From Umbilicaria muhlenbergii (Eukaryota > Ascomycota > Lecanoromycetes > Umbilicariales > Umbilicariaceae), in the NCBI GenBank assembly GCA_000611775.1, contig KK106981.1, positions 10,381,183 through 10,445,182 of the forward strand: a stretch of 64,000 nt of DNA, written 5' to 3'. Positions 42,401 to 53,564 of the stretch are shown in pieces. How positions within the stretch are numbered: position 1 is the stretch's first letter; every line of letters begins with the position of its first letter. The translations under genes were made by a program, and so were the position numbers. The notes beneath the pieces are model-generated. The model saw nothing but the letters and a program-made list of their open reading frames with translations. It made no database searches and had not been told where the DNA came from.

Positions 42401-42777
42401 GAATCGCCGAGTGTATTTGATAGAGTTGTGTTGTTCTGGGAGTCGCCACAGTTTAAACGAGTGAGATAATCAACGCCATCATCAGAGCCTCCAACAACCG
42501 GCTTTAATGAAGAAGAGTGACGTAACATCATGGAGGTCCGAGGAGCCTACCTTATATTATGGATGGCACGAATAGGTGACAGTTGATGAAACATCTGGGG
42601 TTTTCCCGCACACGCGCGGCTTGCGACCGTGGCTGTGCTGGTATACCCGGCGCCCTCTTTGATGAATGCATATCATCACCTGCAAGCAGTGAATCTCTAT
42701 TATTACGACGCCGGACTCATCACGAATCTTCTGGTGTGACAAAATCAAACTCGGTTAGGTCTGAGCTCGAGGTCGGA
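42401..42777. promoter_or_regulatory. spacer and promoter between secreted genes B and C
   Basis: A 377-bp gap between the tandem secreted genes. No ORF worth calling and no clear TATA box; it must hold the terminator of B and the promoter of C. Confidence 0.45.
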
Positions 42778-43383
42778 ATGCTCGCACTCAATCTCTCCGC
42801 CCTATTAGCCTTGGCATATACCGCCTGGGCTCTTCCACTCACCATCGACACATCTTCACTAATTTTAAGAAGCCCACCTCTGTCTAATGCGCCCCTCACT
42901 CCGTCCGAAGGGTGCGCTGAAACCCGTTTCACCCCTGCCGTGCGTCCGTCCCTCAGCTAACACTCTCCCAGCCTCTTCGACCGCCGCAACACTCTCGCTG
43001 TCCGCACCCCGGGCATCGAGGCCTACGTCGCTCCCGGCACCCAGACCAAAGTCCTGATCAAAGCCGGCTGGGTGGCCTCGAACATGTACAAGGTCCTCGA
43101 CCTCCTCCGGGCGACGATCAAGTTCGCCAAACTGCGGATTGCCGAGCGCGGAGACGGGGTCGTGCCCATCACCGACTTGGTCGCCCTGGGGAGCGCCATG
43201 GTGGGCGAGGGCGTGCATCTGACGCTGACGAACGCCAATAATCATCAGTTGACGTATGGGGTCGTCCTGGCTGCGGCGATGGCGCTGTCGGATTTTTTTG
43301 CACAGTCTGGCGGTTATCAGTCGGTCGACTTTCAGATTATTGATGGCAAGACCCTTGTGGGGACGGGCAAGATTGCCGCTTGA
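42778..43383 (+). CDS. small secreted protein, HQxT-GV family, member C (divergent)
   Basis: Exon 1, 42778-42911, encodes the signal peptide MLALNLSALLALAYTAWALP. Exon 2, 42972-43383, is 412 nt, the same length as exon 2 of member A, and encodes TLTNANNHQLTYGVVLAAA and IIDGKTLVGTGKI. The frame requires the phase-2 donor GTGCGC at 42912, just before the codons for GCAETRF that resemble the CANAP motif of the other members. The more attractive GTGCGT at 42940 would break the frame. So this copy has either moved its donor or lost the first conserved Cys by other means, and it also lacks the WC motif. Spliced this way it has 181 residues. It may be an atypical or decaying paralogue. Confidence 0.7.
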
Positions 43384-43939
43384 GCTGCGAAGTGGTGGGG
43401 GGCTTTCACTGGGGGAGCGATGCTTGGCAGGATTGCATTGTTCGTGGGAGTAGTGTGGTCTGAGGATAGACAAGAGCTTTCTACTGCTGTGTAAGCTTTA
43501 GCTCCATTTGTCTTTGAAATGGAATGATATGGAAATGAGGGCGCACTCATGTTTATAGTTCGCTGTCCGAGATCATAAGAGCTAACTCTGACATATCACT
43601 ACCGCTTATGCCGTGTGGAGCATATTTCCGATTGTGGTTAGTCTGAGCCTGTAATAAAAAATGATCCACCGTGAGGGGACCTCTCGCTTGAGGCATGAGC
43701 TTGCATGACTAAGCAAATAAGCGGACGGGACGACGAGTTTTAATCACGTGCAGGCCGTAGCCCTACCGGCTTTAATGTTATTCCCGCTAAACGTCATTAT
43801 ATACCAACCTCGGGGGCTGATGCAGGCGTAGACACGCTTAAAGGCGCCACTGTTTCATTTATATTATGTTTCAGGTTTACCCAATAGAGATTTTAGATAG
43901 ATATGTAGATTGTAGCCTCATGGCATTTGAATTTGATTT
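43384..43939. other. intergenic after secreted gene C
   Basis: Nothing coding. It is AT-richer than the gene, with no tract of note until the inverted repeat at 43940. Confidence 0.5.
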
Positions 43940-43999
43940 TCAAACACTCTGTTCAGGGAGCTAGCCTAAAGCGGCTAGCTCCCTGAACAGAGGGTTTGA
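43940..43999. repeat. perfect 20-bp inverted repeat (hairpin)
   Basis: The arms 43947-43966 (CTCTGTTCAGGGAGCTAGCC) and 43973-43992 are exact reverse complements, separated by a 6-nt loop, TAAAGC. With one mismatch the pairing extends to about 27 bp per arm (43940-43999). It stands at the left edge of a repeat-rich CpG-poor stretch and could mark an element end, a small foldback element or a structured transcript. Confidence 0.95.
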
Positions 44000-44086
44000 T
44001 GTTTGTTTGAAAGCACGCGTTTTTAAACCACCAAACATCATACTTCAATACAATATGACATCATTTACAGTAAGTTATAACCTCAT

Positions 44087-44305
44087 TCTGCTGCCTGCCT
44101 CCGCCGCTGCCTGCCTCCGCCGCTGCCTGCCTCCGCCGCTGCCTGCCTCCGCCGCTGCCTGCCTCCGCCGCTGCCGCCTCCGCCCCTGCTGCCTCCGCCG
44201 CTGCTGTCTCTGCTGTTGCTGCCTTTGCTGTTGCTGCCTTTGCTGTTGCTGCCTTTGCTGTTGCTGCCTTTGCTGTTGCTGCCTTTGCTGTTGCTGCTTT
44301 TTTTG
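44087..44305. repeat. 16-bp and 15-bp tandem repeats (CTG-rich)
   Basis: About five units of GCTGCCTGCCTCCGCC (16 bp) are followed, after a short transition, by about six units of TTGCTGCCTTTGCTG (15 bp). The second set looks like a derived form of the first in which CCG has become TTG. Read on the minus strand it gives QQQRQQQQ-type sequence and on the plus strand Cys/Leu-rich sequence. I treat both as artefacts of the repeat. Confidence 0.92.
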
Positions 44306-44339
44306 CTCACTGTTCTGCTTGTGAGCGTATGCTAACAGT

Positions 44340-45300
44340 GATATAGTCAATCAACACACTCATGATGCTTCACTCAGTGATGACATCTGACAGTGCTCCT
44401 CCTCCCCCTCCTCTCTACAACAACAAGGGCAACCTGCCCGTTGACAAGGTCATGCTGCCTGATGCAGATGATGAGGAGGAGGAGGAGAGTGACATCATTG
44501 TGATGACAAAAGAAGCTCCTGAGCCTCTCACACCTTGTAACGGCTAGCCATTTTGAATAGCTTTAACGATAGCGCTAACGGGCCCAAAAGGCACAATCGC
44601 AAGTCGTTAGACCTGTGAGCTATTCTACTATATATAAAGTAGTGAATCCACGCTACATGTTATACCATAACACACCTCAGGCCTTCAAGGGAAAGGGCAA
44701 GTGAAAGTGAGCCCCTACTGCAGTGGTCTCAGGTGCGATGCCTGACTGAGCAAGTTCAAGGTCTCAAGGTGACTTGAAGCATCACTGGCTTGCAAGAGAC
44801 ATACTGAGTGAGCCTGATATGTCCTTCTCAGCAGGTAGCGGGTGCTCAGACTGTGTGACTCAGTCTCATTTGTGTGTGGTCCGTGAGGATCACACCAAAT
44901 GTGTCAGCTGCACAGCTCAGGGTGCAGACTCCTGTGACTGAGTCAGTGCAGGCAGCAACACGACGTGTTTATTTATCTTGCTCAGCTTCCACCTCAAGAC
45001 GATTAAAGTGAACGTTCAGGCTCAATCCACTGAGTGGCGGTCTTATACAGGTGCGTTTCACTGACAGTGAATGCAACTTATCCTATACTGTAGGAACACA
45101 TCAGTGAACATGTCAGCATGAGTCTTTTTAAAACACTGATTAGAAAGATCATGGAAGAGGACCCTGAACTCACAGCTCTGCAAGCTGAACAGGTTTTCAG
45201 GTTCTGACAGCCTGTGTGACTAAAGTCAGCTGCGGGCTTCAAACACCTACAAGAACTACAGAAAAGGCAATTCATAGTAGCTATAGTCATGCAGTGAGTA
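44340..45300. mobile_element. CpG-poor island, probable decayed transposon
   Basis: TG/CA-rich, CG-poor sequence, most marked at 44690-45290. It has an acidic 61-codon plus-strand frame (44362-44547, with DADDEEEEESD) and a minus-strand zinc-ribbon ORF. The style matches the islands at 15.6-16.5 kb and 25.3-25.8 kb. The class and exact ends are not determined. Confidence 0.4.
45078..45290 (-). CDS. small zinc-ribbon-like ORF, likely transposon-derived
   Basis: A 70-codon frame with MNCLFCSSCRCLKPAADF, then QNLKTCSACRA. It has the same C-x2-C ... DF ... TC-x2-C layout as the ORF at 16306-16500. It is probably the N-terminal remnant of a mobile-element protein; the remaining residues show no recognisable domain. 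Confidence 0.35.
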   Translation of the reverse strand: MTIATMNCLFCSSCRCLKPAADFSHTGCQNLKTCSACRAVSSGSSSMIFLISVLKRLMLTCSLMCSYSIG

Positions 45301-46459
45301 CGCAGAATTTCGTGCCAAGATCATAGCGAGTCTAGTCTTGAACAGGAAAAAAACCACCCCCGGAACGGAAAAATCTGCTCCACTAGCGGCCGAACGCGAT
45401 TTGAACCCCCCTATGGAGATTTAACATGAGCAAGCTCATGAATCAATGAATACATTGCCACCACTCCATCTATTGCGCACCCTATAGGCTACAGCGGAGT
45501 TTGCTGTCGCTTGCTATGAATATTCATGCTAGTAGGATGAACGCTAGTCGTATCTCTCAAGGAGGCCACATTGCGATGAAGGCGCAGAGCCTGCTTCAAC
45601 ACGACAAGCGCTGCAAATATGGATCTATTCAATGAGTGTGATGATCACTTAAGTGCGGCGCTTTGGGAAGACAGGTTTCCTTGCTGATATGGGTGCGAGC
45701 TGCATGTTTAGGGGCGTACGGAGGGGCGGAATGATTGGCAGTCTTGACTTCTCATGCTGCTGGTCTCCTCAACCACTCAGCAACTAAGAAAGATTCTGAC
45801 AGCTGTCTTCAATGGGGAGCTGATAGAAGCCATTGCTATGAAATGTGTGGAGGGCACCGCGGGACAATGCCGCACGAGAAGAAGATCTGGACCTCTATGA
45901 CGCCGCAGAACCGGCTTGGGGATTCGGGCGAGTTGAACAACCTCTCTGCCATTTCCGCCCCCCGCATTCTTACACAATGCTTTGATCTTTAGACTATCGA
46001 AACGGTCCTCAACGAGGTAGGGTCAGATATTTGTCTTTACCTCGTGTATGCTCATGGCTACGATATCAGAAAGATGTCTATTACGCAAGGGGTGTCCTAT
46101 TGGCGGAATGTCTGCGCCTTTGGCTATGATGATGAACACGAGATCATCCGTAAAGCAAATATTAAACCAAGTATTTTGGTTGTATGGCAGGCTTTGGTCG
46201 TATAGCTACCCCATAGGTTGTCTTCACCTGCAGCTCGCCATGTCCGCATCCACTATTGTTTCCGAAGGACGAATAACAATGCTCGACACAGATTGCAGCA
46301 TATGTACCGCATGAGGGAAATTCGCGCAAATCATAATTAATATATCGTTGCTACAGCCTTGCGTCAAGCCCCATCTTCATAGATGATGACTATTCGAAGC
46401 ATCGTTCACGGCTCAGGTTGCGAGACTGAGCACAATATTCAACAGATCTGACGGAGAGG
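45301..46459. other. intergenic; possible gene remnants 45730-46200
   Basis: Around 45400-45440 a GGTTCAAATC sequence on the minus strand resembles a Pol III B box, but no complete tRNA can be folded. Around 46001-46200 an open stretch reads TIETVLNEVGSDICLYLVY and on to SYWRNVCAFGYDDEHEIIR, which has some protein-like character, just after a possible acceptor (CTTTAG). I do not recognise it and cannot connect it to an intact start, so it may be an exon of a decayed gene upstream of the PigL_N/ankyrin gene. Confidence 0.3.
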
Positions 46460-49400
46460 ATGGATCCCATTTCAACGGGGGTAGGTATCGCCGCGAGCTT
46501 GGTTACGCTGCTTGGACTTGCTGCAAACAGCTGCAAGACTCTTCACGAACTCCAACAAAAGCTACGAAGCGCGCCGGAGGACATTCAGCGGCTAGTGTTG
46601 AAGGTAGAGACGTTCAAGGCATTACTAGCAGTAACTGAACGAGAAAGCCGCAACCATGGCTCGGACAGAGTCCCCCTGGAACTTCAGCAGATGTGGACCA
46701 AGTGCGAGACAATTATGCGGAAAGACCTCGAAGCTTTTGCAGAACTAGCCAAAAAGATGAAGGATACACTCGACGGTCCGACCATTACTGGGAAGACTGT
46801 TAGGGCCAGGGCTCGGAAAATTCTCTCAGAGCAAGCCGTGCGAAAATGTGAAGATGCCTTCGATCAGTACAAAGGGGTTCTTGACTCCGTGCAGGCAATT
46901 CTGAATGGGTATGGTCTCACTGAGAGTTACTACCGAATAGTGCCTTGTTAAAGATACTTAGCTCACAGACTCGCGCCGCCATTGCGTCAATTGATGAGCA
47001 AGCACGGAAACTCAACAACATACTTGGCGAAACCCAGGCATTTCGTTCTGATACCCGAGCCGTACTCAACCAAATCCAGAGCGAGGTATCGACTGTAAAA
47101 GGCGAAACATGCGGTAGCATGCCAGATGCCGGTGTCATAGGGATATTTTCCTACGGACAAAGCCAAGGGCAAGAGGGCTTGCACAAGATCGCCAATCTCA
47201 ATACTGAAGTGCAAAACAGTTCTAGTATTGTCAAAAGTAGGATTGGTCAGCTTGAGAAAGAGATACGTGCGATCAAGTTGGGACTTATCAACATGGGACA
47301 GTGTCGCAGTGCTGAGTACCGTGACATCCGCAATCTTTTCGCCGCGGTAGGAGAGAATCACTCGGGGCTAGAGAACGCGGGGCTAGAGAACCGCCTTGGA
47401 CATATCGAAGCCGAATCACCGTGTCAAATCGAGCCAAACCTGCACCGGTCGAAGACGTCGAGGATCGGCTTCTCGTCAATACGCCAGCAGCGCAGAGAAC
47501 ACACAACACGCCGGTGTTGGAAGACCGTTCACTGGAAATGGTCAATATACGAATTTCCCATAGGAGTGTTGAGTGTTGAAACCTCGCACGAAACAGCATC
47601 CCAGCCTTCCAACCCTGAATCCTCCCCCGAAGAGCGAACTTCAGTAACCTTTATCTTCTCTCCTCCGAAATGGATTTGGAGCTCGTTAATCAAAGTCTGT
47701 TATGCAATGTCAACTGAAGGTCATGCTATTCCATATTGGCAGCGCACACAGAGTGGCGCGGTGGGTATACTACCTCCTAAGCTCACGGAATATCTCGGAG
47801 ACGATGACTTGATGGCCGTTGGAGGTCTTCTCTCCCACCTATCTTGGCAAGAAGTTCGCGATTTAGCAAGGCATCTCAAAAGATTCGGAAGAAGGCCGTT
47901 TGATATCTCGAGTGTTTTGAAATATGAACCAGGTTATGTCTGGACGCACAGGTGCCTCGCTCTCTTTATTTTCTGCAATGGAAAGCGATTGCCATTAGTG
48001 TACGTATTAGTGCTATGTGTTTTCGAGTCGTTCAAGGGTTTTCTACTAATTTACGGGGCAAATCCTACACAGAATACAGTTGATGTTCAGTCGACCTCCA
48101 AGCTACAACTGCTTATCGACCAAGAAGGGTTTTGGCTTCAGAATAGGACATAGTTGCCATTTGGTTGACAATTACCTTGAGGCTCACATTTCGGATCTGA
48201 TGAACAGACTAGACATCAACATCACCCCGCCAAACTTCTGTGATTCCCCTACGACGCCCCGGGGATTTCAGCACTTTAAAGAGTATGTAGCTCAGCATAT
48301 TGACTTCTTCAGCTACGAAAAGCTCTCAACCATGAACAAGTGGTGGATCAGTGCGTTGATGTACAGTGATGTTCACTTCAAGAACTTGATTGAGCTTCAC
48401 TTAGGCAGCTTTCAGACTCCCAACACTCTCAAAGGAACCTGTGAAAATACAGCATCTCTACGAGGTGACTTTGATTACTCACGTACTATCGGAGAAGTCA
48501 TGTCTGCAAGCAAGCCGGACCGTACAGTCTTTTTGCTATGGATTAGCACGTACGGAACGGGAGCAATGATGGATGCCTTTATCTCTGCCGGCATTGATCT
48601 GAGCGAAAGCGAAGGTTCTTGCGCCTCATATCTGGAATTCGCAGCTGCAGCACAGAACTTGTCCACCTTCCGGGTATTACTGAGAGCAGGCGCTAGACCG
48701 AATAACGGGGTCGATGCTCTCAGGGACTTCGTTGATTGTCACCGTGCGAGAGAAGATGACATACACTTTCTCAGCGGTCTCCTTCAACATAGCTCCCGAC
48801 GAGATTATCATGGCCTTTATACGGATTTTCTTGCTGAGCCGTACTCATTCCTTTGCAAATACTTCATTCCAACGCGTCTGCAGCACTACCCTGTTTCTGC
48901 GTTACAGAGCTGTCGCCTCATCGCCGAGAAATTTGTGGCTTCAGGCTGTGCAACATACTCCTATCCACCGTACCACCGCAGCTACTACCTCGGGCCCGAT
49001 GTCCTTCGCGCCTTAGCACACGACCATCTCTGCCTTCTCAAGTGTCTGATCGAAATGGGAGTAAGTCTAGATTATGTGGGCTGCGCTACGTTGACGAATG
49101 GCTACACTGCACTGCAGACTGCGTTAGAGTTAGGATATGTGGACGCCCTTGAGGCTCTGTTAGGCAGCACCAGTGGTTATGCCGACCGCAAATCAGCACT
49201 CTTGCGTGCGTATCAAAATGCAAGGTGCAATCTTACGTCAACTCATCCACGGCGAGCGCGAGGGATTGAGTCGATTGACCCAAGGAGGTATCTCAGGAGT
49301 TATGGCCGAGACCTAGAGTGTAGCTATTGGCAAAGATACTTAAGAAGCGGCGGAGCAACTTATGAGATTGATCTTGAATGCTATAATCTCATCTGTAACG

Positions 49401-49834
49401 CTCTTAAGGACATAGGCGTGGAAATTCTTGTCGATTCTCAGGAGGACTGCGCCAAAAGAGTTGACATTGGTTGTCGACAGAGACGTGGTAAGTACCGGAA
49501 CCTCACGCATCCAGGCTATCTTCTGCGCTGTAAAGATGTGGCATTGCACCTCTACAATGCGCTTCGCCGTCGAATGTACACTCCCTTCAATCGCGGTCTT
49601 GTTCGTTATACCCGAGGGTTTCAACATAGGGTGCACGAACTTACCAGAATGACAACGCTCGATTACCTTTTGTTAACATGGAGCGTGGTGGAAGTAATCC
49701 GAACACTCTTCTTTTGCATGGTTTGGGATACCGGAGTCTGGCTTTTTAAGATTCCTCGACCGCCTAAAGCGGTTCGCTACTCTCTAATCGTGTTTTTCCT
49801 AGCTACGCTATGGAGGTACTGCATACACGAGTAG
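46460..49834 (+). CDS. PigL_N-type / ankyrin-repeat protein, NLR-like without NTPase
   Basis: Three exons, 46460-46908, 46941-47999 and 48073-49834, give 1089 residues. Residues 1-150 (MDPISTGVGIAASLVTLLGL, then LRSAPEDIQRLVLKVETFKALL) form the helical N-terminal domain seen on fungal STAND proteins (PigL_N/helo-like). A coiled segment follows (ASIDEQARKLNNILGETQAF ... SSIVKSRIGQLEKEI). Residues 380-500 are a unique region. The C-terminal half has divergent ankyrin-like repeats, for example STFRVLLRAGARPNNG and NGYTALQTALELGYVDALEALL. Hydrophobic segments near the end (LLLTWSVVEVIRTLFF and SLIVFFLATLW) may be membrane-spanning. No P-loop is visible, so the usual NACHT/NB-ARC core is absent. 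The first intron would be only 32 nt, shorter than normal, so that junction is the weak point of the model. A role in non-self recognition is inferred. Confidence 0.72.
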
Positions 49835-49885
49835 ACTCTCGTCGTGGTTGACGACGGGTGACGTTGTCGTCATGAGTACAACCTT

Positions 49886-50025
49886 TCCTTCTACACTCAA
49901 AACCCTTCTCTTATGCGCAACTGTTAGAAAGAGTCCCTAACAAAGGGAGTCAAAAACTCCACGACCTGTTCTTCTACACCCGGATCTCTGCCCTCATGTC
50001 CAAGTGTTAGAAAGAATTCCAAACC
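49886..50025. repeat. imperfect 82-bp-spaced direct repeat
   Basis: CTTCTACAC...GTTAGAAAGA at about 49889-49940 recurs at about 49971-50023 with substitutions (AACTGTTAGAAAGAGTCCC against AAGTGTTAGAAAGAATTCC). Two units only, between the 3' ends of two convergent genes. Confidence 0.7.
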
Positions 50026-50069
50026 AAGAACAGTTGAAAAATCAACGCTCGAGGATCCTCACATTCTAA

Positions 50070-51460
50070 TCACGCCATCTTATTATACCCCGCCATCTCC
50101 ATCATAACCTCCTCATACCTCTCTAACTCCCCCTTCAAAAGTCCTCTCGTCACTACACCCCCGTCCAGCCCCTCAGCATCATCTCTCACATCAAAACACT
50201 CCTTCGGCCCCGCTCCAACCGCCCGACCTGCTCCTTCCATCAGCATAAATCCTTATAAACCCCCTCACGCAGCACCTACCGCACACTCCCTCATCCGCAC
50301 AACACCTCACCACCCCCGCCACCACATCCTCCGCCCTCCCCACCGGCACCCCCGCCGCCCGAAATGAGCCAATCGACTCCCGCGTCAGCGGCGTCTCCAT
50401 CAGCCACGGCGCCACCATGTTCACCCGCACTCCCACCTCCCGCATCGGCACCCGGATGGCGCGGAACAGTCCGCGCACGGCCCATTTCGAGGCCACGTAG
50501 TCGGCCAGCGGCGGGATGTCGACGTAGCTGCCTAACGAACCGATGAGGACGAGCGATTTTGTCGGCGGGGCTGGGGCCGGAGGGGTGGGCTGGGTGGAGG
50601 GGAGGGGGGCGGACAGGGGGAGGTAGTGTTGGGCGAGTTTGGTCGTGTAGTAGAGGCCGAGGTAGTTCACTTCGAGCGTGGCGAGCGGGGGAGGGGCGGG
50701 GTCGGCGGAGGAGGCGCCGGGAGGAGGCACGAAGGGAGAGCCGTTTACGCCGGCGACGGCGACGACGGCGTCGATGCTGTGGGTCGGGGCGGCGGTGAGG
50801 GTGGCTTTGAAGGCAGCGAGGTGGGAGGACCAGGAGCGGACGTCGGTGGGGATGAAACTTACGCTGGATCGATTGGGGGGTCCGTTAGTGTGAGGGGAAC
50901 TGGAAGACGTGGGGACGGAGAACAGAGGCGTGGGACGGGAGGATTGGGAGGAGAGCAGGGGGGGCGTACGGGTATCCTTGCGAGGTGAGAGAGTGAGTGT
51001 ATTTGGTGCCGAGGGTGGAGTTTATGTCGGCGATTGTGACGCGCGCGCTTGAGGGGGGAGTAGATGACGTTAGCGGACTGGGTCTCTTGGGTCAACGGAG
51101 GGGCAAGAACCCTAGCTCGCTCAGTCGCAGCACGATGGCGGCACCGAGGCCGGACGCTCCGCCCGTGACGAGAACGGTTTTGTCGCGAAGATTGGAAGTG
51201 TCGAGGGGTTTGTTGAAGTCGATTATACCCGTCGTGGCGGAGGGTGAAAGGCTGGGTGCCGTTGTTTCTGGAGAGTTGGGCCGTAGGCTGCTCTCGTGGA
51301 AGCACTGCGAGCTTGTCTTGCCGTGGAAGAGTGGGGGTATAACATATCTCAGATTGCGAGAATGAGAAGAGACGGAGTGGTACGGCGAAGCAGGGAGACT
51401 GCGGGATGGCGAAGCTGTAAAGCTGCAAAGCTTGGTAGCTGCGGTTCTCACACGATGCAT
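50070..51460 (-). CDS. short-chain dehydrogenase/reductase (15-PGDH / averantin-DH-like)
   Basis: Four exons, 51460-51111, 51047-50970, 50863-50280 and 50227-50070, give 389 residues; the lengths sum to exactly 390 codons. An N-terminal basic, Ser-rich stretch of about 90 residues could be a mitochondrial leader. The Rossmann fold begins at DKTVLVTGGASGLGAAIV, with TGxxxGxG at about 99-106. RVTIADIN gives the acidic NAD-preferring residue after beta-2. VAVAGVNG stands in place of the usual NNAG-like motif. VLIGSLGSY holds the catalytic Ser, and YVASKWAVRG holds the catalytic Tyr and Lys near 264 and 268. The C-terminus reads RRCC-free CGRAVGAGPKECFDV after splicing. A Pro-rich insertion (PLPSTQPTPPAPAPPTK) sits before the Ser strand. 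The likely activity is NAD-dependent oxidation of a hydroxyl group; the substrate is unknown. Confidence 0.87.
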
Positions 51461-53564
51461 TTCGTATTATTCTGAGACAATTAGATGCTTGAAGCCAAAG
51501 TCTGGAAACAGCACACGAGCACGTAGACAAAGACTGGAAAACATCTAATTCCTCTTGAAATAAAATCCCACAAATGAGCGATTAAAGTCTACAACAGATC
51601 ATTCACCCCTCCCCCCCCCCCAATTACCACATCTTCTTGGTCTCCTGTCAGACTGCCAGCGCATTTCCACAGATGAATTGGTGCATTGACTTAACCTGGT
51701 AATTCAAATCATTCCGCTTTCAAGACTGTGCATGAGGTGTGTGAGCACTAACGCTGGAAAACAAAATGAAGTAGCATTTCAGTGTGGTTTAACGTGCCCG
51801 GGGTTGAACAAGGTAGGCGAGTCAACTAGTGATAGGTTGTCCTTGAGCCACTGGGATTATACACTCTAGTACGCAATTCCCTATTTGGCCGACTAAAAGA
51901 AGACAGGTCCTTCGCAGTTTTTATGTGTTGTGACACGCTACGATCCGATGTATTCCACACAAGTTAGTAATACAGATAATATACAGTCTATAAGCCAATC
52001 CTCACTGTATGCCTAGAAAAAGGCGGAATTCTACCTCCACAACAGCTCGCAAACCTCGTAAGCTTTCTTGTCATTCGTCAAACATCACCAGGAGTACCTA
52101 TTCACAACACCCCATCCATCCATCCTCGAAACATGACCGCGAAAACCAAAAGTGCCACAAGTGCCCAGCCTGCTTGTGTCTCCTTCCAGTCGGAGATTAG
52201 CACAAGCGCACCAAACTGATTATAGCAAGGATTAACATACAACAAGCTGAATCATCTACTACAACTCGACGAGCGCACGGGCCGAGTATGAAGAAATTTT
52301 GGTGTACAATTTCGGCCGAGGGGAGAAAAGAGTCCAATGAGTGACCTCGTTCCTTTTGGGCGAATGTGATGACCCGGTGCCAAGTCCTGCTGCGGCGACG
52401 TCAAGGACAGCTCGCGATGAATTGATAGCGTGAAAATCGCGAAGCTGATCGTTTTGAAGGACGAGGTCTGGGATGGTACGTCCGGAGGAACGACTTCGAG
52501 AGATGGCGCTTGATATCTCTAGTCGCAGTAGACCCTCGCTCTTGCCCGCCTGGAGATGGTAGTGGGGGCACTCCGGACTGTCTTTGCGGACACGAATGAT
52601 ATGAAGGTTAGAGATAGCTGCGTCGAGTAGGGCATGTGACGCAGTAACGTATTGCAGAGTGCAGTTAGAGTAAAGTTCTGGAGCGAATTGATAAAGGTAG
52701 AAATATATTTAAGCTTCGTCGCAAACGAGTCAAAAGTTTCGTTGAGATATGCACAACGTGACCAAAGACGAAATGTCGAAGAAGGGCGCTGCGAACTGGA
52801 GAAGAACGCGTGTGATGGCTGCACGATGCATCTCTGGCTTTTTATAAAGAACTAGAGAGCAAATTATTTCGTACTCTTCATGCCGAGGATTTCCTAGAGA
52901 CGACCGCCACGGGCTTCCTAAAAGCCGCTGACGCTGGTGGCTGCTTTCTGTGGCATGGTAGAATCCGGGGCGTTTTCGTCAGGCTGTTGATCAGTATAGA
53001 ATGAGCCCATTATAGCTCATTGTAGGACACCATCGCCAAACGGGGCTACGAACGGGGTTCCGGGCTCGGGTTTGGCGAAGACCCTGATTGCGGAGAGCGA
53101 GATTCACGCTTGTCTCGGGGTCCGGTCTTGCAAGCCATTGTAGTCATAAAGGTTGATTGTTCGGGAGTGGTTAGATGATGAGGATGGAAGTACGTTGAGC
53201 TTGTGTTGGGCTCCAAGTTGCAGGTTGGAGGTTGAAATAACCATCGCGCTAGGGTCTCAATGCCCTTAGTGCCGAACTATGGGAAAGCTAATGGCTACCG
53301 TCACCATCGCTCGCAGCCTTTGGGCCAACCAGCCGAACGATACTATGCATAAGGTGGGCTCGATACAGTCACTATGCATAGGACCGATATGCATCCTTCT
53401 CTGGTATACTTATGACGTAGCATAGCGCTCCTGCAAGAAGGAGCAAGCGAGAACGCCTTGGAATTTTTGGATATCTACCGGAATACCAGGGCCGCTCCTT
53501 GAAGCAATATCATACCGGTGCCAAGCCTGCGGTTTCGCATCTTCGCTATCGGGCAGCCATCAGA
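51461..53564. other. 2.1-kb stretch without a supportable gene
   Basis: No frame here shows family resemblance. A 13-bp C-run lies near 51609-51621. The minus-strand frame at 52519-52824 (101 codons) has no recognisable motif. A GCATAGGACCGATATGCAT-like partial palindrome lies near 53375-53396. Confidence 0.45.

Noticed and set aside
44007-44324. A 105-codon plus-strand frame rich in Cys and Leu, and Gln-rich frames on the minus strand
   Set aside because: Both are produced by the 15- and 16-bp tandem repeats; no codon bias, no start context and no family.
45385-45480. Possible tRNA or tRNA-derived SINE on the minus strand (GGTTCAAATC resembles a B box)
   Set aside because: No acceptor stem pairs with GGCCGCT, and the would-be A box and anticodon arm do not fold. 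At best an old fragment.
46001-46200. Exon-like open stretch with LNEVGSDICLYLVYAHGYD
   Set aside because: It looks protein-like, but I found no start, no partner exon that closes the frame and no family. Kept only as a note in the intergenic entry.
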